A stretch of 64,000 bases of DNA from Pseudomonadota bacterium (lineage in GTDB: Bacteria; Verrucomicrobiota; Verrucomicrobiia; Limisphaerales; SXTU01), in the NCBI GenBank assembly GCA_009924135.1, contig RFSE01000009.1, positions 1 to 64,000 of the forward strand, given 5' to 3'. Below are positions 16,256-24,465 of the stretch, piece by piece (the stretch's first letter is position 1; every line of letters starts with the position of its first letter). A program made the translations under genes and the position numbers. The notes under the pieces are model-generated. The model saw only the letters and a list, made by a program, of their open reading frames with translations. It did no database searches and had not been told where the DNA came from.

Positions 16256-17521
16256 TCAGGCGAAGAGTTCTTTCACCGGCTTGGCCCCTTCCTTGACCAG
16301 CTTCATCGGCCGGCCGAGCGGGGTGGTGAGTTCGCGGGTGAAGTCGATGCCCAGGGCGTGGCAGACGCTGGCGTGGAGGTCGGCGACCTGCACGGGGCGG
16401 TCCGCCGGTTCCATGCCGTCCTTGTCGGACGAGCCGATGACCTGGCCGCCCTTGATGCCGCCACCGGCCATGAAGCAACTGAAGACGCGGGCGTGGTGGT
16501 CACGACCGGCGTCCTTGTTGATCTTGGGCGTGCGGCCGAATTCGCTCATCATGATGACGAGCGTCTTCTCCAACCGGCCCGAGGCGTGGAGGTCTTCGAT
16601 GAGCGAGGCCACGGCGGGGTCCATGACGGAACCGTGGTTGCGCATGGCCGGGAAGACATCCATGTGGTTGTCGAACCCGCCGCGGTTGACCTGCACGAAG
16701 CGCACGCCGGTTTCGATGAGCTTGCGGGCGAGCAACGTGCCGCGACCGAACTCGGTCAGTCCGTAGCGTTCGAGGGTCTTCGGGTTTTCCTTGTCGAGGT
16801 CGAAGCTGGAGAGCGCGGGGCTCTTCATCAGGGCGACGGCGTCCTTGAGGGCCACATCCGTCTCCTTGAGGTCGCGCGCGGCGATCTTGTTGGAGGCGCG
16901 GAGATTCATCTTGGCGAGAATCTCGAGGCGGCGTTCGCCCTGCGCGTGGTGGATGCCGTCGGGGAAGGCGAGATACGGATCACGCTCGCCGGGCAGGCCG
17001 ATGTAGTAGGCCTCGCAACGCTGGCCGAGGTAACCGGCGCGCGGCGCCATGCCACCGATGCTGATGTAGGCCGGCAGATCGCCGTTCTTCTGGCTCTCGT
17101 TCACGACGAACGAGCCCATGCCCGGATGCACGAGGGCGGGGTTCTGCGGGTAGCTGGTCTGGAGCTCGTAGGTCGCGCGGCCGTGGTCGCCGTTCGTGCC
17201 GGCGATGGAGCGGATGATCGAGCAGTGGTGCATCTGCTTGGCGAGCTGCGGGAAGATCTCGCTGATCTGGATGCCATCGGCGCTGGTCTTGATGGGCTCG
17301 AACTCGCCGCCCGACTCGCGGCCCGGCTTCGGATCCCAGGTGTCGATGTGGCTCATGCCGCCACCGTTCCAGAAGAGGACCACGGCCTCGGCCTTCGGCG
17401 CGTGGGCGGAGCCAATCGCGGCGACGAGACGGTTGATGGGCATGCCAAGCAACGCCGCCGTGCCGGCGGTCTGCGCAAGGAATCGGCGACGGGACGTGTA
17501 GTAGTCAGTGCAGGAGCTCAT
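16256..17521 (-). CDS. exported DUF1501 protein
   Basis: A 421-residue member of the DUF1501 family, related in fold to sulfatases/alkaline phosphatases and very abundant in Planctomycetes and Verrucomicrobiota. A Tat signal is present (SRRRFLAQTAGTAALLG). Family blocks: VVLFWNGGGMSHIDTWDPKP, GDHGRATYEL, YISIGGMAPRAGYLG, FVQVNRGGFDNHMDVF, MMSEFGRTPKIN and GRDHHARVFSCFMAGGGIKGG. Asp/His metal-like residues are kept, but no reaction is proven for the family. It follows a DUF1549/DUF1553 gene by 23 bases and is the usual partner of such genes; they are thought to act together in the periplasm on complex substrates. Confidence 0.93.
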   Translation of the reverse strand: MSSCTDYYTSRRRFLAQTAGTAALLGMPINRLVAAIGSAHAPKAEAVVLFWNGGGMSHIDTWDPKPGRESGGEFEPIKTSADGIQISEIFPQLAKQMHHCSIIRSIAGTNGDHGRATYELQTSYPQNPALVHPGMGSFVVNESQKNGDLPAYISIGGMAPRAGYLGQRCEAYYIGLPGERDPYLAFPDGIHHAQGERRLEILAKMNLRASNKIAARDLKETDVALKDAVALMKSPALSSFDLDKENPKTLERYGLTEFGRGTLLARKLIETGVRFVQVNRGGFDNHMDVFPAMRNHGSVMDPAVASLIEDLHASGRLEKTLVIMMSEFGRTPKINKDAGRDHHARVFSCFMAGGGIKGGQVIGSSDKDGMEPADRPVQVADLHASVCHALGIDFTRELTTPLGRPMKLVKEGAKPVKELFA

Positions 17522-17544
17522 GGGTATTTAATGTTGAACAGACT

Positions 17545-20094
17545 TCAGGGGAGATAACGGAATTCGTGAGAATTTAGCATGGCCCAACGGAGGTCGGCCA
17601 GGCCTTCGAGCGGCGTCTTGCCCGCCGCGACGACTTCACGGCCCTCGGCCAATTCCTCGGCGGTGGGATGACGCGTGAAGATTTCGAGATAAACGAACTC
17701 AACGGCCTTGGCCGGGTTCGCATTCGGACCGGCGATCAGCGAGTGCACCGGCTCCATCGGGCCAACGCGGGAGGCTTCGTGCGTGGCCTTGCCATTGAGC
17801 ATCATCAGCTCCTGGCGCAGCGAGGGGGACTCGTCGCGGAACTCGCCGAGGTTGTCGCGGGCGGGCTGGCCGAAGACGCGCAGGAAGTGCGAGGGCGGCG
17901 CCGGGGTGGCCATGCGCAAGGTGGAATCAAACTTCGGGTTGTCGTCCACGATCGCGGTGACGGTCTCGAGCCGGAAGCGCTCGGCATTACCGGACTGGAG
18001 CAGGCGGATGCGCGCCTGGCGGACGGCCTCGATTTGGTCGTCTTCCATCTTCTTGTTCATGGCGAGGTCCTGCTTGGACTCGGTGAGCACGTCGGAGAAC
18101 TTGTCTTCGTCCTTCTTCATCTTCTCGGGCTTGAGCAGCGCGTCGAAGTCGAGGCTGGCACCCTTTTCCAGGTCATACGGGGCCGGGGCCTGCACGGGCT
18201 TGATCATGGCCATCATTCCGGGCTGGTTGGTGGACTTGTCCTCGGCGGCGGCCACCATGGCGGCGGGCGCGAGCGGGATGCGGATCTGGCGCTTCACTTC
18301 GCGGACGTTGGCACCTTCGGGCCACTTGTGGGAGAGCAGATGGCCGGCGACCGCCACACTGTCGAAGAGGGCCTCGCCCAGCATGCGGCGGGGGCGCGTG
18401 GCCGTGAAGGCCTCGCTCGCGCGGTTGACCTGCGCCACATCCGCCCCGGCGGCCAGATGCCCGCGCTGGTAGGTCTGGGTGAGCATGATCGTCTTCACCA
18501 GCGACCGGAGGTCGAACCCGCCGGCGGTGAATTCCTGCGCCAGGAACTGCAGGGTCTGCGGATGGCGGATCTCGTTGTAGGCAGAGAAGTTATCGAGCGG
18601 CTCGACGAACCCGTGCCCGACCAGTTCGGCCCAGACGCGGTTGACGAAGGCGCGGGCGAAGTACGGGTTGCGCGGGTCGGTGATCATCGTGGCCAGCTTC
18701 TTACGCGCCTCGCTCTGGCGGTAGATGCTCTTGCCGTCGTCCAGCTTCTTCGCGGCGGCCTTGGCCTCGGCGAGGATTTCCGCCTCGGACTTCGAGTCGC
18801 GCAGGGCCTTGTTCACGTCGAAACCGTCCACGAGGTCATCCAGCGCCTTCTTGGCGGCGACACTGGTGAGGGCGGTGGGGTTCGGCTTGCGACGTTCTTC
18901 CAGGCGGGCGATGTAGCTGGGCTTGTCCTTTTCCGTGAAATTGACCAGCTCGAAGGGGAACTTGGGAGCGACGCCGTCGCGCTTGGGCGGCTGCTCGCGC
19001 TCGGGGGGCCACTTCACGGCGGTTTCGTCACCTTCCGTGGTGTAGATGCGCTTGATGTTCTTGCCCTGCTCGACGCGCTTGATGGTGCCGAAGAAGGCGG
19101 CCAGCTCGTAAAACTCCTTCTGTTTCCAGTCATCGAACGGGTGGTCATGGCACTCGGCGCACTGGATGCGGACGCCGAGGAAGATCTGCGAGGTAGCACC
19201 GGCCAGGGCCATGGGATTCGCGGCATCACCCAGCGCAAAACCGGCGGCCGGGGCGCTCTCGGGCCGCCCATTGGTCCCGATCAACTCACGGACCATCTGA
19301 TCGTAGGGCTTGGACTCGGACAGGCAGCGGTTCACGTAGGCGAGCAACTGCGGGCCACCTTCGCTCTGGGAGCGGATGCGCAGCATGTCGGCATAGAAAA
19401 CCGTCCACCGTTCGGCAAAGCGCGGGTGGGCGATCAGGCGGTCAATGAGCTTCTCACGGCGTTCCGAGGCGCTGTCACGCTGGTACTGCTTGATTTCCTC
19501 TTCGGCCGGGATGCGGCCGATGAGATCAACCGTCGCGCGGCGGAGGAACGAGAGATCGTCAATCACCGGGGCCACCGGGGCAGCGGGGCCCTTGGCGACG
19601 GCGTTTTCCTGGGTCAGAATCTTGTCCGCGATGGCGGCCGTCTCCTGAATCGAGGCCGGAGCCTTCTCGGGGATGAGTTCCTTGTCGGCCAGGCCGGGGA
19701 TTTCCTTCTTCCGGGTCTTGAGGACCACGCCGGTGGGCCAGTTGGCGCCGGTGCGGACCCAGTCGGTGAGCCAGTTCCGATGCGGGCCGGAGAGGGGTTC
19801 GGTCTCCTGCGGCATGATGTCCTCATGGTCGCGGGGGAGCTTGATGCGGCGGAGGAGTTCGCTCTTCTCCCATTCCTTCGCGTTGATCAGGGGGCCGCTC
19901 TTGCCGCCCTTGAGGAAGCCGGCCTTGGTATCGAGGCGGAGGTCACCCTTGACCTTCTCCGCGCCGTGGCAGCGGATGCAGGCGTTTTCGAAGATGGGCT
20001 GGATTTGCGTGCGGAAATCCACGTCGGCTCCGGCGAGCTGGGCGGAGGCGAGCAGCAACAACGAGTAGCGGAGCGTGCTGGACTTCATGATCAA
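17545..20094 (-). CDS. exported cytochrome-c/DUF1549/DUF1553 protein
   Basis: An 849-residue exported protein. A signal peptide is followed by a small cytochrome-c-like domain (PSCyt1 type) with haem site NACIRCHG near residue 38 and DIMPQE supplying a possible axial Met. DUF1549 covers about 180-385, with a second CAECHDHPFDDW site, and DUF1553 about 470-840 (YFARAFVNRVWAELVGHGFV, RRMLGEALFDSV, EIFTRHPTAEE). The family is typical of Planctomycetes/Verrucomicrobiota and is often next to sulfatases or DUF1501 proteins; an electron-transfer-linked oxidative role is suspected, not shown. First gene of a two-gene operon. Confidence 0.93.
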   Translation of the reverse strand: MIMKSSTLRYSLLLLASAQLAGADVDFRTQIQPIFENACIRCHGAEKVKGDLRLDTKAGFLKGGKSGPLINAKEWEKSELLRRIKLPRDHEDIMPQETEPLSGPHRNWLTDWVRTGANWPTGVVLKTRKKEIPGLADKELIPEKAPASIQETAAIADKILTQENAVAKGPAAPVAPVIDDLSFLRRATVDLIGRIPAEEEIKQYQRDSASERREKLIDRLIAHPRFAERWTVFYADMLRIRSQSEGGPQLLAYVNRCLSESKPYDQMVRELIGTNGRPESAPAAGFALGDAANPMALAGATSQIFLGVRIQCAECHDHPFDDWKQKEFYELAAFFGTIKRVEQGKNIKRIYTTEGDETAVKWPPEREQPPKRDGVAPKFPFELVNFTEKDKPSYIARLEERRKPNPTALTSVAAKKALDDLVDGFDVNKALRDSKSEAEILAEAKAAAKKLDDGKSIYRQSEARKKLATMITDPRNPYFARAFVNRVWAELVGHGFVEPLDNFSAYNEIRHPQTLQFLAQEFTAGGFDLRSLVKTIMLTQTYQRGHLAAGADVAQVNRASEAFTATRPRRMLGEALFDSVAVAGHLLSHKWPEGANVREVKRQIRIPLAPAAMVAAAEDKSTNQPGMMAMIKPVQAPAPYDLEKGASLDFDALLKPEKMKKDEDKFSDVLTESKQDLAMNKKMEDDQIEAVRQARIRLLQSGNAERFRLETVTAIVDDNPKFDSTLRMATPAPPSHFLRVFGQPARDNLGEFRDESPSLRQELMMLNGKATHEASRVGPMEPVHSLIAGPNANPAKAVEFVYLEIFTRHPTAEELAEGREVVAAGKTPLEGLADLRWAMLNSHEFRYLP

Positions 20095-20237
20095 AATTCT
20101 GGTCGAGACTAACGTGCTGGAAGTGTCTGATGCTAATCGCCGTCATTTGATTCAAAGAGATTCTTGACTTGGTGAAAAAACCGGCGAGGTGAGCGAGTGG
20201 GGAGCGGCCCGGTCCGGGCGGGAGGCTTTTGGCGAAG

Positions 20238-20627
20238 GTGGCGGCAGGCATCCTGCCTGCCGTAGAGCCGTGGCTTCCAGCCCGGCGGATGGGGACGCTC
20301 TTGGCACCTGTGCGCATCCTTAACCAGGACGATGCAGTTGAGCCACGGATGGAACCCGGATTAAACACGGAGCCAACGGTGCCGGGGCCGCCTGGCCTCG
20401 TTGCTTGACCCGCACCGTTTGGTCCAGGCAGGTAACTTCGACATAACGCGTGCTCCGCTCGTCCCCATCTGTGTTCCGTCCGTGTTTCATCCGTGGCTAA
20501 TGAATCGGTCTGGCTTGTAGTCGTTGGTCGTGCCCGCCTCGTGAAACATTAAGCTGAAATACTCCGCACGCCATTTCCGGGCGGCAAGATGCCGGCCCTC
20601 TACGGAAGGCAGGATGCCTGCCGCCAC
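20238..20627. repeat. element with 30-bp inverted ends, copy 2, interrupted
   Basis: The first 60 bases are nearly identical to copy 1 at 15957 and the right end (ATGCCTGCCGCCAC) matches its inverted end. Here the element is 390 bp because the middle holds about 200 extra bases that include a different inverted repeat (20341-20498). It explains most of the 550-base gap 20095-20644; the remaining 20095-20237 is the upstream region of the DUF1549 operon, with no promoter I can name. Confidence 0.8.
20341..20498. repeat. CCACGGATG-family inverted repeat nested in another element
   Basis: AGCCACGGATGGAACCCGGA continuing TTAAACACGGA at 20341-20371 is answered inverted at about 20478-20498 by CCGTGTTTCATCCGTGGCT. 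A related string (CCACAGATGAACACAGATGA) occurs at about 43596, outside any gene. It sits inside copy 2 of the 30-bp-ended element, so it entered later. Confidence 0.65.
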
Positions 20628-20644
20628 AGCCAGCTACCGCCTAG

Positions 20645-21649
20645 TCACGGCCCCGGTGGCGTCCGTACGAATTTCTGCACCCGGTGACCCGAGGCGTCTG
20701 CCACGTACACCGCCCCGTCCGGTCCCACGGCAATGTCATGACCCAGCTGAAACTGCCCCGGCCCGGTACCGTAACCGCCGAAACGGTCCACCACCCGGCC
20801 CTCGGCGTCCAATTCCACCGCCTTCGACCGGTCCGGCTGCTTCAGCGGGGCATCACCTCCGTCGATCGCGTAAATGTGCCCGTCCGGGCCGACGCTCACG
20901 CCATAAGGACGCCCGATCTGCGGGCTTTTCCACTCGGCGACGAATTTCCCCTTTGGATCGAAGACCTGGAGCCGGGCGTTGGACCGGTCGCACACGATTA
21001 CCCGCCCGGCGGGGTCCACCGCGACGCCGTGCGGCAGGTTGAACTGCCCCGGTCCGGCGCCCTTGCCGCCCCACTCGAAGTCGTAGCGGCCCTCCGCTGT
21101 GAACTTGATCACGCGCGTGTTCCGGTAGCCGTCGCTGACGTAGAACGAGCCGTCCTTCAGCACCGCCACGTCAGTCGGCAGGTTGAAATGCGTGGCATCC
21201 GCCCCGGCCACACCGCGCTCGCCGAGCGTGAGCAGCAATTTGCCCTCGGGCGTGTACTTAAACACCTGTTGCCGCCCGACATCGGTGAGCCAGACGTTGT
21301 CCGCGCGGTCGAGGGTGAGCCCGTGCGGCATGATGAACTCACCCGCGCCCCAGCTCGACAACAGCTTGCCGGTTGCGGCGTCGAGCACGCTCACCGTCGG
21401 CGCGGTCACCGGCTCGGTGGGGAACGGCGTCGACCACGTGCGCCCGCTGCGATGGAACACGAACACGCGGTTCCGCGAGTCTACGCCCACGCCGGTGCAC
21501 TGGCCGAGGATGTGCGAAGCGGGCAACGCCGGCCAGTTGGTCACGACGACGTGCCGGGGAGGTGCGGGGTCGGCGGCTTGGGCCCATGGGGTGAGCAAGG
21601 CCAGGAGGAGGGCGAGGAGAAGGGGTTTGGGCATGAGGCGGCTGTGCAT
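20645..21649 (-). CDS. exported NHL-repeat protein, PAL-like beta-propeller
   Basis: About 334 residues with a signal peptide (LLLALLLALLTPWAQA). NHL repeats form a six-bladed propeller: PHGLTLDRADNVWLTDVGRQ, NLPTDVAVLKDGSFYVSDGY, NLPHGVAVDPAGRVIVCDRS, PYGVSVGPDGHIYAIDGG and LGHDIAVGPDGAVYVADASG. The order and GQCTGVGVDSRNRVFVFHRS start resemble peptidyl-alpha-hydroxyglycine lyase-like bacterial proteins, but enzyme activity is not assured. I chose the ATG at 21649 because a signal peptide follows; a longer frame adds 87 residues from the neighbouring membrane-protein gene. The gene begins 3 bases after that gene ends. Confidence 0.85.
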   Translation of the reverse strand: MHSRLMPKPLLLALLLALLTPWAQAADPAPPRHVVVTNWPALPASHILGQCTGVGVDSRNRVFVFHRSGRTWSTPFPTEPVTAPTVSVLDAATGKLLSSWGAGEFIMPHGLTLDRADNVWLTDVGRQQVFKYTPEGKLLLTLGERGVAGADATHFNLPTDVAVLKDGSFYVSDGYRNTRVIKFTAEGRYDFEWGGKGAGPGQFNLPHGVAVDPAGRVIVCDRSNARLQVFDPKGKFVAEWKSPQIGRPYGVSVGPDGHIYAIDGGDAPLKQPDRSKAVELDAEGRVVDRFGGYGTGPGQFQLGHDIAVGPDGAVYVADASGHRVQKFVRTPPGP

Positions 21650-21651
21650 GG

Positions 21652-21963
21652 TCAATGTCTCCAATACTCCAGCACCGCAATAACGGCCCAACCGCAAAGT
21701 GATATGGCTCCAACAATGCAAATCTCGCGCCTTCGTCCGAGAGGAAACAGCCCGAATTGCCATGGACGAATCACAAACCAGGCAACTACCGCGATGCAGG
21801 CTGTGACCACTGCCCAACCGCGACCGAAAAAGTGCCCGACCACAAATCGGCTCATGCTTAGGACCATGAAGATTGGAAAAATAGGCCAGGCGGACTTCAT
21901 CTCGGCCCATTCTTGTCTGTCCTTTGCTGTGAATCTAAGTGGCATGTGGTTTACTGTAGCCAT
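21652..21963 (-). CDS. small three-helix membrane protein of unknown function
   Basis: A 103-residue protein with three hydrophobic segments: about 28-42 (WPIFPIFMVLSMS), 50-66 (WAVVTACIAVVAWFVI) and 84-99 (ICIVGAISLCGWAVIAVL), separated by basic loops (GLFPLGRRRE). I recognise no family. It ends 3 bases before the start of the NHL-repeat gene on the same strand, which suggests co-transcription. A real gene is likely from the membrane pattern, but no homologue is known to me. Confidence 0.55.
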   Translation of the reverse strand: MATVNHMPLRFTAKDRQEWAEMKSAWPIFPIFMVLSMSRFVVGHFFGRGWAVVTACIAVVAWFVIRPWQFGLFPLGRRREICIVGAISLCGWAVIAVLEYWRH

Positions 21964-22217
21964 CTACACGTCCAGACTCAGGCCTCAGATGGCAAAGTGT
22001 GGACATAAAGTTTCTGGGCCGACTCGCGAAGGTCGAGAAAATGGCGCTCCTCGCAGCCTTTGCACTCTGTGGGGTGCTGTTTTGGCCGGTTGCCCATTGT
22101 TTTCCATCTTGGTGGCCATGGTCAGACCGTATTTTGCCCCTTCCCGCTGGTCAAGCGGGAGTCACGCGGGGAACGGGTCGGATGCATCACTGTTTGCACC
22201 GCGTCTTGAAGCGGAGT

Positions 22218-22311
22218 GAATCCCAAAGGGATTCCGGCCTTCAGCCCAGGGTTGCGAGGGACGAGCTACCCTGGGTCAGCGTCCCACGCAGCCTGTAACC
22301 CCAACGGGGTT
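22218..22311. repeat. three-hairpin repeat block
   Basis: Three perfect small hairpins follow each other: GAATCCC-AAA-GGGATTC (22218-22234), CCCAGGGT...ACCCTGGG (22245-22275) and AACCCC-AAC-GGGGTT (22297-22311). I recall similar strings as dispersed repeats in Planctomycetes and Verrucomicrobiota genomes; this needs a search. It is the only structure noted in the 414-base gap 21964-22377. Confidence 0.55.
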
Positions 22312-22377
22312 GTGGCCTTTTCGATGCGTCTCGCCTACGCCCACTGCTTGCAACGGGACATGGTGTACCAAAATTTT

Positions 22378-24186
22378 TTACTGATACTCGTACCCGATGT
22401 GGAAGGTAATCCGGCCATCCGGATGGCGGCGGATGTTCGTGAGGTGGACGGGCAGGCCGCCGCCGAGCATCGAGCGGCTGCTGGGCGTGGTGTAGGGCGT
22501 GTAGGCGTCGTTGGCCACGCTGGGGTAGGGCACCAGCGGCAGGAAGACGCGCGGGCCGCTGGGGCCTTCCACGCCGTGGCTTTCCTCCAGAATGACGCGG
22601 TTTCCGACGACCCGCCAGATCAGCAGGCCTTCGCCCGGCAGGCTGCCGTCGAAGCCGGTTTTGCGCCGGTTTTCCAGCAGCAGGTATTCGCTGCCGTCAG
22701 GGCGGATGAGCACCTTGAAGCATTCGTTGGTCGTGCCTTCGACCGGGGCGAGGACGAGCTTCTGTTTCACCGTGGGATCGATCACCGCCGGATGGAGCCA
22801 GCCGAGCTGTTCCTTGGCCCACGCGCCGAAGTGCTGCGGGCGGCCGTAGGGGGTCTGGTTCGACATCGCGCACCAGTTGCCCAAGCCCTCGGAGCCGGGG
22901 TTTTCCGGCCGGGCGTAGAGGTCCGGCAGGCCGAGCATGTGGCCGAACTCGTGGCAATAAACGCTGATGTTGCCCATCCGCCGTCCACCCTCCGCGCAGA
23001 TGAAGTAGGACCAGGTGCGGCCCTTGTGCTTGAAGGTGGCCCGGTGCGGCCAGTACAGGCTGGCCCGGTTCACGTTCGGATAACGGTCCCCGGCGTAGAT
23101 GAACACCACGCCGTCAAAGTCCTGCAAGGCTTTCTCCCCCTCGCGTTTGAGCACGAGGTCCAGCGCCTCGGTGAGAAACGGGGTCTTGGCCGAGGCCCCG
23201 GCTGCCTGCGAGTAATCACCGCGCTTTTTGCTCATCTCGACCCAGGGAAACACGCGGCCGTCCACGCGGAGCCGGCCGCAGGATTGTTCGAGGTAGTAAT
23301 CGCGCAGGCTGCCGAAAACGGTTTGGCCGGTGGCATTGGTGCCGGTGTAGGTCCCGGTGCTGAACATGGCCCGCTCCCAGTCACTGCTGTCCACGGCGGG
23401 GTTGTGCCGGGTGTCGGGGAATTCCACGCCGATGATGGCGAGCTTGTAGGCGGGTTTCTTCCACAGGAATTTCGGTTCCTCGCCGGGCGCTGAGGAAGCG
23501 TCCGCCGCGAGCGTGATCTTGAATTCCTTCTCCGCTCCGCCGCGCCGGATCACCACGACCACCTGATCGCCGGGGGAACGTTCCGCGAGCAGCTCGCTGA
23601 CGGACTGTCCGGCGCTCAAGGCGGTGCCGCCGACCTTGACAATGACATCCTCGGCCTTGAGGCCGGCCTGGTCGGCGGGCAGGCCGCTGGTGATGGAGCT
23701 GATCGGGGCTCCCTGGTCAGTCACCTCGCCGACGCGGATGCCCATGACGGCGCGTTGCTCGCCGAACTTGCGCGGCCGGCTGACCGCCGTGAGGGTGGCG
23801 AGCAGGTCGAGCGTGCGCCGGTCGCGTTGGACGGAGAAGAGCACGAAGTCGCCGGGGGCCTTGCGCTGGAGGAGGTCGCGCAAGGCGTCAATGGTGGGGA
23901 GCGGTTGCCGGTCGAGTTTCAGCAGCACGTCCCCGACCCGCGCCCCGGCCTTCTCGGCCGGAGAATTCTCGGCCACCTCGCCGATGATGAGCCGGCCTTT
24001 CAAATCCGGGGCCACGTGCAGGCCCAGGTAGCCGGACTGGCCGGTGGCGACCCCGTTCGTCCGGGCGGGCTGGGTCGTGATGGCCGTGGCGACGGTGCGG
24101 TAGCCGTCGAACTCGCCCGGTGACGCGGCCGCCAGCCGGATCAACGAGGCAATGACTGCGGCAGTGACAAAGAAGGACAAGCGCAT
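22378..24186 (-). CDS. exported M6-type metalloprotease with two N-terminal PDZ domains
   Basis: A 602-residue protein starting with a signal peptide (MRLSFFVTAAVIASLIRLAA). PDZ 1 spans about 52-133 (YLGLHVAP, GEVAENSPAEKAGARVGDVL) and PDZ 2 about 143-225 (ISSITSGLPADQAGLKAEDV). The catalytic part from about 245 carries CHEFGHMLGLPDLYA, with the zinc ligands His411 and His415 and Glu412, as in immune inhibitor A-like M6 peptidases. Family M6 enzymes cleave extracellular proteins; PDZ domains could bind substrate C-termini. The combination is unusual. The ATG at 24186 was chosen for the signal peptide; an 87-residue longer frame reads through an inverted repeat upstream. Confidence 0.88.
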   Translation of the reverse strand: MRLSFFVTAAVIASLIRLAAASPGEFDGYRTVATAITTQPARTNGVATGQSGYLGLHVAPDLKGRLIIGEVAENSPAEKAGARVGDVLLKLDRQPLPTIDALRDLLQRKAPGDFVLFSVQRDRRTLDLLATLTAVSRPRKFGEQRAVMGIRVGEVTDQGAPISSITSGLPADQAGLKAEDVIVKVGGTALSAGQSVSELLAERSPGDQVVVVIRRGGAEKEFKITLAADASSAPGEEPKFLWKKPAYKLAIIGVEFPDTRHNPAVDSSDWERAMFSTGTYTGTNATGQTVFGSLRDYYLEQSCGRLRVDGRVFPWVEMSKKRGDYSQAAGASAKTPFLTEALDLVLKREGEKALQDFDGVVFIYAGDRYPNVNRASLYWPHRATFKHKGRTWSYFICAEGGRRMGNISVYCHEFGHMLGLPDLYARPENPGSEGLGNWCAMSNQTPYGRPQHFGAWAKEQLGWLHPAVIDPTVKQKLVLAPVEGTTNECFKVLIRPDGSEYLLLENRRKTGFDGSLPGEGLLIWRVVGNRVILEESHGVEGPSGPRVFLPLVPYPSVANDAYTPYTTPSSRSMLGGGLPVHLTNIRRHPDGRITFHIGYEYQ

Positions 24187-24273
24187 AAGCACGGCGATTT
24201 CCCGGCTGTGTAGGGGAAAAACCGGCGGACGGCAACCGTGGGATGGAAGAGCGATCGGGCTGGGGTGCATCCC

Positions 24274-24445
24274 GGCACTGCCCCGAGGAACGAAAACTTC
24301 CGGAGCGCGGCTGTGTCGCGGAGACCAGCCGCAGCGGCTTCGCCTGGCAGGAAGCGTCGCGGCGTTCCGCTCCCCCTCACAACTCCGACGTTGCTGCGGC
24401 TGATCCCGCGCCAAGCGGGACACAGCCGCGCTCCAGGGCAGTGCC
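24274..24445. repeat. 172-bp inverted-repeat element (GGAGCGCGGCTGTGTC family)
   Basis: GGCACTGCCC and GGAGCGCGGCTGTGTC (24274-24317) reappear inverted as GACACAGCCGCGCTCC and GGGCAGTGCC (24419-24445). Inner parts CAGCCGCAGC also pair. The ends match with one extra 14-base piece on the left. The element lies between the transporter stop and the protease start on the same strand, and may carry the protease promoter. Confidence 0.7.
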
Positions 24446-24465
24446 AAGTTGCCCCCACTAGGTCG

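Noticed and set aside
17668-20112. 814-codon open frame on the plus strand opposite the DUF1549 gene
   Set aside because: Low-complexity Gly/Leu/Glu composition with no motif, while the minus strand encodes haem sites and conserved family blocks.
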